This document shows, piece after piece, positions 9,048 to 18,553 of a stretch of DNA of 64,000 nucleotides; the first letter of the stretch is position 1; the number at the start of each line of letters is the position of its first letter. The notes below the pieces were generated by a model, which made no database searches, had not been told where the DNA came from, and saw nothing but the letters and a program-made list of their open reading frames with translations. Origin of the DNA: Gelidibacter mesophilus DSM 14095 (lineage in GTDB: Bacteria; Bacteroidota; Bacteroidia; Flavobacteriales; Flavobacteriaceae); NCBI RefSeq assembly GCF_000423005.1, contig NZ_AUHD01000013.1:1-64000 (forward strand), read 5' to 3'. A program made the translations under genes and the position numbers.

Positions 9048-10559
9048 TTATTTAATAATAAATAATTCAGCATCGGTAGAGTAAATATTATTTTCATACA
9101 ATGCTTTGGTATTATCTGGTCTCCATGGTCTCTTTGTTATAAGTTCTTTAAATTTATTTTTAAATGAATACTCTAATAATTCATATGACTTTAGAGAATC
9201 ATTTTTATTTAACCTTAATGATATTTTATGGTTTGATTTATCGCCAATAATAGTCCAACCTACAGTTTTGTTGGTGATTTCAAAATTTGATACTTCTACA
9301 GGTAATAATTGCTCATCTGCTTTGAATAGTGGTCTGGATCTATCAACGTAAAATGCAACAATTAACGACCTCAATGACCATAAACAGCTTCCTGTACCAC
9401 TATAATTATCTAAGATACGGAGATCGTCATCATAATATCCTTGAGTCATTATTCCATCTTGAAGTGCGTTGTTTTCAATAAAGTGAATCCACGTTAAATC
9501 CAATGTTCGCATTGCAAAACCAAGAGAAATTTCGTTAGGTGATAATATTGTGGCGGAAATGATTGGCGATGGAGCAGCCAATCTGTAACATACACTTCTT
9601 CCCATCATTGGGAAACCATTTTTACCAAAAAAAAATTTATAAAACTTCACAAATTCAGAATGTGTGCTTTTTATAAAGTCATGATCGAAATTTGGATCTA
9701 TCTGATCTAACCAAAAAAGAGCATAGTGAATGGACCACGCATTATAGTAATCGATTCCTTTTGGAGGGTCATCATACCACCCTTCTCCTAAATAATGCTT
9801 GTTTTTATAAGTTTCGAATAGCTCATTAGCATATTTTAAGTCTTTTTTATTCGAAGCTCCTAAAGATTCAAGTACTTTGATTATAGTAACAGGAAAAAGT
9901 TTCCAATTATTATCGCCAACCTTTTTATTGATCGACAGCTCTAACCACCTTACTATTCTATATCTTTCGTCACTTGTAAGATTAACCCATATTTGATCTT
10001 TACTAATCCATAATGACAATGCAATATCCGCAGCCTCTACAATACGTTGGTCGTAATCGCTAACATCTCCCCAATATTCTAGGCAAATTGGATCCGTACC
10101 GTTCAACAGCCCTTTTTTTAGAATGTTAACAAGATTATAGGAGGTGTCATTCAAAATTACATTTTCTGAACGATTGGAAGATAGCCAAGATGCTGCCAAA
10201 GGAAAGAATCTTGCAAAACCTTCTAAGCCATTAATTTTTCTTCCTCTACCGCTAATTTCTCCCGGATAATTAACATAAGCACCTTTAGGAGATTGATATT
10301 TTATATGCCCGTAGGCGAAGTATTTAAAAAGTTCTTCATATCGATATTCAGTAGTATTTTTCTTATTTAAAAATGTTTGCTTAAATGCAGAGTCAATATT
10401 TTTGGAATTTTCATAGGCTGTTATGCTCTCAGACCAGCCCTCAACAGCCATCGTAGAAATCTTTCCCTTCAAATAAAAGAATATTATGGCGATTAAACAT
10501 ACAAGTATTACTGATACTAGTCGTTTATGATTATTTATGGTCCTAAACTTTTCTATCAT
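9048..10559 (-). CDS. DUF2264 membrane-anchored protein
   Basis: This intact 503-aa protein has one N-terminal membrane helix (about residues 13-31, LVSVILVCLIAIIFFYLKG) with a positively charged cytoplasmic start, then a DUF2264 domain (about residues 75-490) facing the periplasm. Recognisable stretches are GFARFFPLAASWL, EYWGDVSDYDQRIVEAADIAL, NNWKLFPVTIIKVLE, DYYNAWSIHYALFWLDQIDP and GKNGFPMMGRSVCYR. Many Trp, Tyr and acidic residues suit a carbohydrate-active alpha/alpha-barrel. It is the paralogue of the frameshifted gene at 371-1866. It overlaps the polymerase gene by 17 nt, tying it to repeat-unit polymerisation. Hydrolysis or trimming of the polymer is inferred from family and context only; I recall GH154 (beta-glucuronidase) as a related class but could not check. 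Confidence 0.82.
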   Translation of the reverse strand: MIEKFRTINNHKRLVSVILVCLIAIIFFYLKGKISTMAVEGWSESITAYENSKNIDSAFKQTFLNKKNTTEYRYEELFKYFAYGHIKYQSPKGAYVNYPGEISGRGRKINGLEGFARFFPLAASWLSSNRSENVILNDTSYNLVNILKKGLLNGTDPICLEYWGDVSDYDQRIVEAADIALSLWISKDQIWVNLTSDERYRIVRWLELSINKKVGDNNWKLFPVTIIKVLESLGASNKKDLKYANELFETYKNKHYLGEGWYDDPPKGIDYYNAWSIHYALFWLDQIDPNFDHDFIKSTHSEFVKFYKFFFGKNGFPMMGRSVCYRLAAPSPIISATILSPNEISLGFAMRTLDLTWIHFIENNALQDGIMTQGYYDDDLRILDNYSGTGSCLWSLRSLIVAFYVDRSRPLFKADEQLLPVEVSNFEITNKTVGWTIIGDKSNHKISLRLNKNDSLKSYELLEYSFKNKFKELITKRPWRPDNTKALYENNIYSTDAELFIIK

Positions 10560-11784
10560 TATCTATCTTAAATCTTTTATTTTTTATAAAACTTAACTGG
10601 TGAGAAGATTCTTTGCTGTTATCGATAATATAGCCTACAAAAGCAAACAATACAACAAGATAAGGTTGATTTATTACTGTTTGGAGGCTTAGCATTGAAA
10701 TATACAAAGCTATCAAAAGTGACATTGAAAATAATTTAAGATGTAACTCTAAAGTAAAAGTTTTAACCATATAAAAAGACAAAACAAAAATGAAATATAA
10801 AAATGTGAATAATCCTGCATCCACCCAAACCCCAAGGTAAGTGTTGTGTCCACTCGCTTTTGAGGCAAAACTTAAACCGTTGCCAAGTAGTGGATTTTTA
10901 TAAAGATAGTACATTAAGTTTTCGAGTAGATATCCTCTTCCCGAGCTATCCACCTTTTCGACATTTAAGGTTAAAACATTAATAATATTATCAACTTTAA
11001 CGATTTGGGCCTGCGATAAATTTAATTCCTTCGTTTGAGATTTTATACTAAATATCCCTAAGTAGAACAGAACAATTCCCAGTCCCAATAGAATAATCCT
11101 CATACCTGTGAAAAATTTATAATTGAGTATGAAAAATATAACGATGAAAGCTAATAGTCCTGTTGTAGAGAATGTAATAAATATACTATAAAAAATAGCT
11201 ATCAAAATCAAAATCTTGACAGCCTTAAAAATATTGTAAGGAGGGGTATAAAATTTATTAAAAAGAATGTAGGCTATTATGCTTGCTAAGGCAGCGTTAT
11301 TAGCATCTCCGTATAGACCCTCTGCGCGATCTATATCTCTTCCAACCACACCTGCTATATCGTAATTAAAATTTATTTTATAAAAATAAATTGTAAAAAA
11401 GGAAGATATAACCATGGAGATAGTTAAAATCTTATAAAATATCTTGAGCTGATCGGGATTACTTAATAAATAGTAAAAACCTATAAAATACATTGGAGCA
11501 ACTAGTGTTGACAGTATATTTGAGTCAAACCCATAAATTCCTGAAGCTAAAATCGCAAATGAATAGTATACAAGATAGAATGTCAGCCATAATTGGTTTG
11601 TTTTTGAGAGACGACCAGTATTTACTTTTAAAATCACAACACCCAAAGTAATCAAAAGAATATTAAAATATGCCAGGTTTTGAGCGATACTAACCGATAA
11701 AAATTTAGTTACAAAGCCCTGAATATTCAAACAGCTACTTATTAATGGGAAATAAAAACATATGTAAATAATAAACTTATTCAT
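10543..11784 (-). CDS. wzy: O-antigen/exopolysaccharide polymerase or ligase (Wzy/WaaL-like)
   Basis: This 413-aa protein is made almost entirely of membrane helices (about 10-12 predicted by eye). It has the Wzy_C/O-antigen-ligase signature near residue 295: a large periplasmic loop ending in NPLLGNGLSFASKASGHNTY and LGVWVDAGLFTFLYF. Proteins of this fold join undecaprenyl-linked repeat units (Wzy) or transfer polymer to lipid A core (WaaL). The presence of a flippase and an initiating transferase in the same operon favours Wzy. The ATG overlaps the end of the upstream glycosyltransferase by 4 nt. Such proteins are poorly conserved, so polymerase versus ligase remains open. Confidence 0.82.
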   Translation of the reverse strand: MNKFIIYICFYFPLISSCLNIQGFVTKFLSVSIAQNLAYFNILLITLGVVILKVNTGRLSKTNQLWLTFYLVYYSFAILASGIYGFDSNILSTLVAPMYFIGFYYLLSNPDQLKIFYKILTISMVISSFFTIYFYKINFNYDIAGVVGRDIDRAEGLYGDANNAALASIIAYILFNKFYTPPYNIFKAVKILILIAIFYSIFITFSTTGLLAFIVIFFILNYKFFTGMRIILLGLGIVLFYLGIFSIKSQTKELNLSQAQIVKVDNIINVLTLNVEKVDSSGRGYLLENLMYYLYKNPLLGNGLSFASKASGHNTYLGVWVDAGLFTFLYFIFVLSFYMVKTFTLELHLKLFSMSLLIALYISMLSLQTVINQPYLVVLFAFVGYIIDNSKESSHQLSFIKNKRFKIDNDRKV

Positions 11785-12872
11785 GATTCATAAACTAATT
11801 TATTTAATAAAGACTCGTAGCGCTCAGTAATTACGTCAATATTAAATTTATCCATAGATTTTATGCCTTCATTACTCAATTTATTTCTCAATTCTTCGTT
11901 TTCAATAAGTTTCAGCAAACCTTGTTGCATCTTTTCAGTATTTTGATTTTCAATCAGTAAGCCATTTTTATTATTCTCAATAATATCCGATGGACCTGTT
12001 AAGCAATTGTAAGCTATGCATGCCATTCCTTGAGACATTGCCTCCAATAGTGCCATTGGTAAACCTTCATATTTAGAGGATAATATAAAAATGGAAGATT
12101 CATTCATAACATCAGAAATATTATCTATGAAACCGGTAAAAATCACTTTATCCAATACTTTTGCTCTTTTTGCAAGTTGAGTGAGGTGATTTAATCCTTC
12201 CTCTCCCGATCCAGCAATCTTTAAGCGCCAATCAGGATGATTTTTGAATATTGGAACCATTAGTCTTATTAAATTGTCAAAACCTTTTCCATCATATCGA
12301 TTTAAATTACCAGCCGCCAAAATGATTTTCTTTCTTAAGTGGTTGTTTTCAGTAATAGGTTTAAAACTACAAGGATTTGGCATAACGTAAACTTCAACAC
12401 CTAATTTTTTGTAATGCGGCACATCCAAATAAGTCAAAACAGTTAATAAATTGGCTAATCTATAAAGATGTTTTCTTGTTATAGTTGTAATAGAACTTCT
12501 CTTTTTGTCATATCCTAAATAAGAAGTATGCTCTTGCGCAATTATTTTTATCGAATAGAATTTAGCAACAAGTATTGTAATAAAGTTGGTTGAGGTCGAA
12601 AATGAAAGTATAAGATCTGGTCTTTGGGATTTGCTCTTATAATGTCCTAATAAATAAATCATGCTATTTAAAGTATGATTTTTTATTAATTTATTAGATT
12701 TTAATTGTACTCTTTTAATATTTGGTGTCAGTTCATAAGCCTCATTTCCTTTGTAGAAGGTTATGAGTGATATGTCATATCTTCTGTTTTTTGCTAAACT
12801 ATTTACTATTAGTGCCAAGACCCGTTCGGCGCCACCACCACCTAAGGATCCGATTATAAAATCTATTTTCAT
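11781..12872 (-). CDS. Glycosyltransferase family 4
   Basis: This 363-aa GT-B glycosyltransferase starts with KIDFIIGSLGGGGAERVLAL (glycine-rich loop, about residues 2-21). It continues with IAQEHTSYLGYD, AAGNLNRYDGKGFDNLI opening the donor domain, GSGEEGLNHL, and the E-x7-E type SKYEGLPMALLEAMSQGMAC. The family members acting on lipid-linked repeat units include GalNAc transferases like PglJ/PglH, which share the SxGGGGAER start; the actual sugar is unknown. It overlaps both neighbours by 4 nt (ATGA-type coupling). Confidence 0.88.
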   Translation of the reverse strand: MKIDFIIGSLGGGGAERVLALIVNSLAKNRRYDISLITFYKGNEAYELTPNIKRVQLKSNKLIKNHTLNSMIYLLGHYKSKSQRPDLILSFSTSTNFITILVAKFYSIKIIAQEHTSYLGYDKKRSSITTITRKHLYRLANLLTVLTYLDVPHYKKLGVEVYVMPNPCSFKPITENNHLRKKIILAAGNLNRYDGKGFDNLIRLMVPIFKNHPDWRLKIAGSGEEGLNHLTQLAKRAKVLDKVIFTGFIDNISDVMNESSIFILSSKYEGLPMALLEAMSQGMACIAYNCLTGPSDIIENNKNGLLIENQNTEKMQQGLLKLIENEELRNKLSNEGIKSMDKFNIDVITERYESLLNKLVYES

Positions 12873-14401
12873 ATCTTTATTTTTATGAGACTTAATAATC
12901 GTTTTGAAACATTTCTGAACCCTAAACTTGATAGATAAATTACAGGCGTATATATTAAGACGACTAATACTAAAATTTTTAGAGAATAAATTACTATGTT
13001 AACAAAATTGATATTACCCAAATATATAAACTTCTGAAGTTTATAAGTTGTAATCAAGGTAAAAATAAAAGATAATATTAAAATCAAAAAATGTCTCCAA
13101 TATTCCCAAAGGTTTGCTTTAAATCCATATTTATATAAATAGTAGGGCCGCCAGAGTAAGATGACGATTGTAAAAGCTATTGTCGTTCCCAATAAAACCC
13201 CAGCTAAATCGAAATATTGAAGTAGAATTAGCGAGGTTCCAAGATTAATAATACTTTGAATTACAGGAGCCCAAATATCTTGATACAAACCATGGGCATC
13301 TTTAAAATGATCTACTGGAATTCTAATTTGCATTATAAACATATTTAACAGAAATAGCAGTAGTACATATTTGCTTAAAACATATTTTTCGCCAAGCCAA
13401 TACAAAATAAAAGGTTCTGTCACATAATAGAGAACAATTACAGACACACCTCCAATATAAAAACGTAATGCCATCATTTCCCAGAATACTTTATTTATGT
13501 TTTTTTTGTTATTTTCTGCAACGAGATTTCCTATTCCCGCCGCTGTTCCCGAAAATGCCGTGTTAACCAATTGTAAGAGTCGGCTAAATATCATTTGATA
13601 ATTGCCAAAAAAAGCAACTGTTTCAATACTTATGAATGCAAAAATTAAAATTTGGTCCGTACCACCTGTAACAAATGCACCTAATTTATGAAATGATACC
13701 TGCTTAACTTTCTTAATGATTACTGGGTTATCCTTGAGTATCGAATTTGTTGTTTTTTGATTCAAATTTAACCATGGATATATTTGTTTTATTTTCTTGC
13801 GTAATACATAACTATTAACTACGTAGTAAGCTAATTCTAAAGAGACCCATCCATAAACACTCTCAAAATAGTAAACTATGAAACACTGGATAAAAATTTT
13901 TATAAGATTAATAGATTGTGAATATGAAGTTATTATATAATCTTTTTGATCTGCTTGAAGTAGGATGGTATGATAGTTGAAAAAGAAGTTTAAGCCCATT
14001 CCAAATAGAAAAGTGTAATAAGTATAATAAACAACAGCTAAAGGGGCTCCAAGCGAACTAAATATTATAGGAAAAAATAGCGATAATAAAAATCCTCCAA
14101 TTATAATGAATAACCCGATTTTTTTATAAAGATGGCCAAACAAACTTATCAGTTCATTTATACGCTCATTCTCTTTGTCAAATATCGGTTTGTATAAACT
14201 AAAACCAACTGCCGCTCCGATGCCTAATTCTGCTAAATTTAAAAAGCCTAAAAAACTACGGAGTGTTTCAGATAAGCCCATGAATTCATCTCCTAAATTA
14301 TCTAAGAATAATTTTCTTGAGACGAATTGTAAAACCAAAAATATTAAGTAGAAAAACATGCTAAATTTCATGTTTTTCAATGCATGATTGACTCTAGACA
14401 T
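12869..14401 (-). CDS. wzx: Polysaccharide repeat-unit flippase (Wzx-like, MOP superfamily)
   Basis: This 510-aa integral membrane protein has about 12-14 helices spaced like polysaccharide exporters of the MOP superfamily. The start is FYLIFLVLQFVSRKLFLDNLG with the downstream GLSETLRSFLGFLNLAELGIGAAVG stretch typical of Wzx-type proteins. It moves undecaprenyl-diphosphate-linked oligosaccharide to the periplasmic face. It overlaps the GT2 gene by 8 nt and the GT4 gene by 4 nt. Its presence with Wzy and a PglC-like enzyme defines the cluster as Wzx/Wzy-dependent rather than ABC-transporter-dependent. Confidence 0.88.
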   Translation of the reverse strand: MSRVNHALKNMKFSMFFYLIFLVLQFVSRKLFLDNLGDEFMGLSETLRSFLGFLNLAELGIGAAVGFSLYKPIFDKENERINELISLFGHLYKKIGLFIIIGGFLLSLFFPIIFSSLGAPLAVVYYTYYTFLFGMGLNFFFNYHTILLQADQKDYIITSYSQSINLIKIFIQCFIVYYFESVYGWVSLELAYYVVNSYVLRKKIKQIYPWLNLNQKTTNSILKDNPVIIKKVKQVSFHKLGAFVTGGTDQILIFAFISIETVAFFGNYQMIFSRLLQLVNTAFSGTAAGIGNLVAENNKKNINKVFWEMMALRFYIGGVSVIVLYYVTEPFILYWLGEKYVLSKYVLLLFLLNMFIMQIRIPVDHFKDAHGLYQDIWAPVIQSIINLGTSLILLQYFDLAGVLLGTTIAFTIVILLWRPYYLYKYGFKANLWEYWRHFLILILSFIFTLITTYKLQKFIYLGNINFVNIVIYSLKILVLVVLIYTPVIYLSSLGFRNVSKRLLSLIKIKI

Positions 14402-15383
14402 TTTTAAATACTTGAAGGATTTCTCTTTGAATCTTAATTCTCTTTTTATTTGTTAAAAGGAATATTCGATAAATAATGGGAGGCAGGTTAATAATAGCAT
14501 ATGGATAAACATTAAATTTTGATGAATCGTAATTTTTTTTCATTATTTTCCTGATATTTTTACGATGCTTACCCGCCTTATCTAATTCGTTATTTCTGGT
14601 CAAACCGTCATAATGGTAAGTTAAAAACTCTAATAAGTATTGTTTAGCTAAATCTTGTATTTCATCATTGTATTGAAGTGTATTTTCTACGACATAACTT
14701 CCCGCATTTATGGAATTTAATTTTTTTATTGAATAGTTACTCCTTATAACACTTGTTAGGTTTTGATCATTATAAACATATAATGGAATTTCAATATATC
14801 CCAGATAAGAAATCTCATTTAAAATATCTATTGTGTAGTAAACGTCTTGATGAAGAACATTTTCTATAAAAAAACGATTTTTCAAGATTGAACGATGATA
14901 TAGCCTCCGCCAAACAGAAAATCCGGTATTACTAATTATTCTTTTTAAAGCTATAATCCTTTCTTCAATTCTTCCTCCGACAGGATTTTCAGGAATTGAG
15001 TTTTCCTCTGTTATATGTGAGGTCGTAAAATTGGTTTCGACTACTTTTAAATCGTTTTCTAAAGCAAATTTGAGTAGCTCATTAAACATATTAGGTTTTA
15101 CCCAATCATCACTATCTACAAACCCAATATATTCTCCGCGACTTTTTTTAAGCCCTAAATTTCTAGCTATGCTCGATCCCCCATTTACAATGTGGTAAAC
15201 TACTACACGATTATCTTTTAAAGCGTATTGATCACAAATTGACCCACTCTCGTCAGTGGAACCATCGTTTATTAAAATTATTTCAAGGTTTTTATAAGTT
15301 TGATTCAGAATTGACTGTATACATCTGTCTATAAATTTTTCAACATTATAAACAGGAACAATAATAGAAATTAAAATGTTCAT
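14394..15383 (-). CDS. Glycosyltransferase family 2
   Basis: This 329-aa GT-A inverting glycosyltransferase has ISIIVPVYNVEKFIDRCIQS (nucleotide-binding strand, residues 5-24), ILINDGSTDES, GGSSIARNLGL and the metal-binding DxD-type GFVDSDDWVKP near residue 93. It is the first gene of the minus-strand polysaccharide operon, starting from ATG 15383 after a 511-bp divergent intergenic region. It probably adds one sugar to the cytoplasmic lipid-linked repeat unit. Donor specificity cannot be read. Confidence 0.9.
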   Translation of the reverse strand: MNILISIIVPVYNVEKFIDRCIQSILNQTYKNLEIILINDGSTDESGSICDQYALKDNRVVVYHIVNGGSSIARNLGLKKSRGEYIGFVDSDDWVKPNMFNELLKFALENDLKVVETNFTTSHITEENSIPENPVGGRIEERIIALKRIISNTGFSVWRRLYHRSILKNRFFIENVLHQDVYYTIDILNEISYLGYIEIPLYVYNDQNLTSVIRSNYSIKKLNSINAGSYVVENTLQYNDEIQDLAKQYLLEFLTYHYDGLTRNNELDKAGKHRKNIRKIMKKNYDSSKFNVYPYAIINLPPIIYRIFLLTNKKRIKIQREILQVFKNV

Positions 15384-15894
15384 TTTTCAGTTTGGGTTAT
15401 AATCATAAGTCAATTTTTAAAACGCGTTAAAGGCTTAGAAATAAGAGCTTACAAAATTTAATATTAACCATGAATTTTTTCGGGTGGAGGATTTTCTTGG
15501 TTATTAAACTTAATAAGAGGGTTAAGTTAATTTTGGCAAATATCAATATTTTTTTTAAAAGATTAATGATAAACTTGAAAAGTAAAGGTTTTTAACGATG
15601 TAGCGCTAGTTCATTAATGAAGGTAGGAACTTTGTAGGATTTCTCTTTGTTTTGTTAAAGTTTAGAAGTAGAGATCCAATTTTCAATATTGCGCGTACTT
15701 ATAACAGATTATTATGCTGTTAGTCGGAAATTTCTTTTTTATTAAACCTTAATTCAAATTTTTTAAAATTTAAGAAATTATATAGGTTTTATAATTTTAT
15801 AAACGTTCCAAATATAATTAGATAACAAATATGTACATTTTTACCTTTTATTTTTTTAATTAATCAACATCCCATTACTGTAATTCTTTATTTT
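15384..15894. other. Divergent intergenic region, polysaccharide operon / secreted beta-helix protein
   Basis: This 511-bp, very AT-rich region separates the minus-strand polysaccharide operon from the plus-strand 840-aa secreted protein and must hold promoters for both. The only motif resembling the flavobacterial -7 element is TATATTTG on the minus strand (15816 down to 15809), with no convincing TTG at the matching upstream distance. No JUMPStart/ops-like sequence, RNA structure or small gene was recognised. Confidence 0.4.
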
Positions 15895-18417
15895 ATGAAA
15901 TTCTCTATTAAGCTCACTAATGCTTCTATTAGTATTATTTTCTTTTTTTTAACGATATTTTCCTCTCAAATAATATCAGCTCAAAAACTAGCATTTCCAA
16001 CTGCTCGCGGTGCAGGTGCCTATGTAAATGGAGGTAGGGGACTAGAAGTCTACCACGTAACTAACCTAAATAACAGTGGTAAAGGTTCTCTTCGAGATGC
16101 ATTGTCTGAGGGCAATAGAACAATCGTATTTGACGTAAGTGGCGTTATACGTCTCACAAGTCCATTAAATTTACAGAATAAATCGAATATCACTATTGCT
16201 GGACAAACTGCACCGTTAGGAGGTGTTACGATTGATGGTGATTTGGTTCATTTTTCTGGTGCGGAAAATATAATAGTTAGACACATTAGATTTAAAGGAG
16301 GGATTGATTCTAAAGCCTATGAAAGAGGACCTACCAATAGCTTTCAATCCAAAGGGAGTAGTTTGAATCAAATTTTTGATCATTGTTCTTTTGCATTTGG
16401 TTTTTTTCAAGCAGCCTCTTGGTATGAAGGTGGAGGAAATTATGAAGTTGATAATGTAACAGTGCAGAGAAGTTTTTTTGCTGAGAGTTCAAGAGGTGTT
16501 ATGGCAGGGACTATTTCAGGTGGTAAAACGAGAACTGGGAAATTTTCATTTCTTTCAAATGCTTTTTATAATATAAGTCATAGAGTACCCAACATCTCGG
16601 GAGATAACGGAAGAATTGATGTCATTAACAACATTGTGTGGTATGTAAAGCATAGATTGATGCAAGCTAATGGTAGTATAGTTTTAAATCATTTAGGGAA
16701 TTATTATAATTATAATGATACACCAGCTACGAATTATATGTTTCATAATTTTGGTTCAAATACAAATGTGCTACCGAAGATATATACTAATGGTAACACA
16801 TATGTTGCAAAAAACACTTTAAGACCAATCTCAAATTCAATTTCTCAAATAAATTCTAACAATTCATTAGCGTTTAAATACTTTGTTGGTAAAAATTACG
16901 GAGATCAACTTCCAACATCATATTTCACTAACAGACAACATGTTTTAAATGGAGAGCCTTTTAAAGTGTTATCTGGAGACGAAGCTTATATAGACGTTAA
17001 AAATAATGTAGGCTGCAATGCCAGACTTAATGAAGATGGAAGTGTGAGTGATAATTTAGATGTTTTAGATGTTGAATGGCTCAATAATATAAAAAATGGT
17101 ATCCATTCTAAAAAACCATTAAGTCAAAGTCAATGGAAGGTTCCTAAAATAAACTCTATAAAAAGGCCAGGTGATTTTTACAGTTCAAATCCACACATAC
17201 CAGAAACATTTTTCAAGGCCCACGTTCCTAAAGGTCAAAATCACAATGATATAGCCCCGAGTGGTTATACTTGGTTAGAAGAGTATTTGAATAGAGTAGA
17301 TGGACATAACTTCGTTATGAGCAGCCAAAAGGTGGCAATAATACCAAGTTCCGGAGAAATTAAAATTTCTGATGAAATACAGTTAACCGTAAAAATTACA
17401 CCTACAAATGTTGAAAATAAAACTGGAAAATGGCACAGTAGTGATTCTAGGGTAGCTACAGTTGATGCTACTGGATTAGTCACAGCAATTTCTGAAGGTA
17501 ACGCGAACATTACATTCAAGATAAATGAAAGTAATATGATGGCTACGGCTGAAGTAAGCGTTTTGCCACAACCGGAAGAAGAATCATCAAAAGTAGATGC
17601 AGGGCAAGACCAGAGCATATGCATTAGAACTACTGGTGCCACATTAACAGCTACTGGGGGTGCAACATATATTTGGAGTACGGGAAATAAAACCGCAAGT
17701 ATTAAAGTTTTTCCAAATAAGACTACAACTTATTCAGTAACTGCGTTTGACAGCAATGGAAAAAAAATTGGAATGGATAATGTTGTAGTAAAAGTTAACC
17801 AAAGGCCTTATGTAAGAGCTGGAAAAAATGTAACAATAAATCAAGGAGAAAGTACTACATTAACCGCCACTGGTGCAAGTACTTATTTATGGAGTAATGG
17901 AGCAACTACCGCAAGTATTACTGTGAGTCCTGATAGAACGACCTTCTATTCTGTCGTGGGGACGTCTGCAGAGGGATGTGTGAATGATGATAGACTTCTG
18001 GTCATGGTAAAAAACACAACCTACTATGTGGATAAAAATAATGGGGTTGTTTCCTATAAAGCGCCATCGGGAGGAAGTAATTCTTCACCTAGGCCATCTA
18101 TGACATCAGTCTCGGTAGGCGCCTCTGGAAAGCTTGGTAAAATTAACGGAGCAGGAAATACAGATGCTTTTGACTTTTTAGTTCATCCGAATCCTACTAA
18201 TGGAGAACTTCACATTAATATTTCTGGTTTGACTCATATTTCCAATATTGAATTATATGATCTTTCGGGCAAATCTTTTTATAACGAAGTTATTTACGAC
18301 ATTGATCAAAAAAATTATATTAAAACATTAGATTTATCTGACTACACATCTGGAATTTACTTATTACGTTTGGTAGATAATGAAAGATCAATTATTAAAA
18401 AGATTATTTTGAATTAG
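15895..18417 (+). CDS. T9SS-exported pectate-lyase-like beta-helix protein with Big_2 and Ig-like domains
   Basis: This 840-aa secreted protein has a signal peptide (residues 1 to about 29), then a right-handed beta-helix domain of the pectate lyase superfamily (about 30-480). That domain shows LNNSGKGSLRDAL, ITIAGQTAP, IIVRHIRFKGG, IFDHCSFAFG and SHRVPN, placed like the DH and RxP motifs of PL1 lyases. A Big_2-like domain follows (about 485-560; KWHSSDSRVATVDATGLV), then two Ig/PKD-like domains (about 570-715) and a type A T9SS C-terminal sorting domain (about 765-840; HPNPTNGELHINISGL). It is therefore exported by the type IX system and anchored or released. The substrate is unproven: algal or plant uronan, or the polymer of the divergent operon. 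It is the shorter paralogue of the 22946 gene. Confidence 0.85.
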   Translation: MKFSIKLTNASISIIFFFLTIFSSQIISAQKLAFPTARGAGAYVNGGRGLEVYHVTNLNNSGKGSLRDALSEGNRTIVFDVSGVIRLTSPLNLQNKSNITIAGQTAPLGGVTIDGDLVHFSGAENIIVRHIRFKGGIDSKAYERGPTNSFQSKGSSLNQIFDHCSFAFGFFQAASWYEGGGNYEVDNVTVQRSFFAESSRGVMAGTISGGKTRTGKFSFLSNAFYNISHRVPNISGDNGRIDVINNIVWYVKHRLMQANGSIVLNHLGNYYNYNDTPATNYMFHNFGSNTNVLPKIYTNGNTYVAKNTLRPISNSISQINSNNSLAFKYFVGKNYGDQLPTSYFTNRQHVLNGEPFKVLSGDEAYIDVKNNVGCNARLNEDGSVSDNLDVLDVEWLNNIKNGIHSKKPLSQSQWKVPKINSIKRPGDFYSSNPHIPETFFKAHVPKGQNHNDIAPSGYTWLEEYLNRVDGHNFVMSSQKVAIIPSSGEIKISDEIQLTVKITPTNVENKTGKWHSSDSRVATVDATGLVTAISEGNANITFKINESNMMATAEVSVLPQPEEESSKVDAGQDQSICIRTTGATLTATGGATYIWSTGNKTASIKVFPNKTTTYSVTAFDSNGKKIGMDNVVVKVNQRPYVRAGKNVTINQGESTTLTATGASTYLWSNGATTASITVSPDRTTFYSVVGTSAEGCVNDDRLLVMVKNTTYYVDKNNGVVSYKAPSGGSNSSPRPSMTSVSVGASGKLGKINGAGNTDAFDFLVHPNPTNGELHINISGLTHISNIELYDLSGKSFYNEVIYDIDQKNYIKTLDLSDYTSGIYLLRLVDNERSIIKKIILN

Positions 18418-18447
18418 CGTAACTTTATTTTGAATATAAGATTTAGG

Positions 18448-18478
18448 TCGTCTAAAAAGAAATTTTTAGGCGATTTTT
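18448..18478 (+). terminator. Intrinsic terminator after the 840-aa secreted protein gene
   Basis: An 11-bp stem (TCGTCTAAAAA paired with TTTTTAGGCGA, one G-U pair) with a GAAA loop is followed by five T. It lies 30 bases after the stop codon. Confidence 0.75.
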
Positions 18479-18553
18479 ATTTTTGGTTCAATTTAACTTT
18501 GTATGATTGTTAAAATAGCGTCAATGTAAAATTGAAAAAGTTGGCTTACATGG

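Noticed and set aside
371-15383. Complete export machinery in the sugar cluster (Wza/Wzc/Wzz)
   Set aside because: No gene with outer-membrane polysaccharide export or chain-length-determinant features is present in the window.
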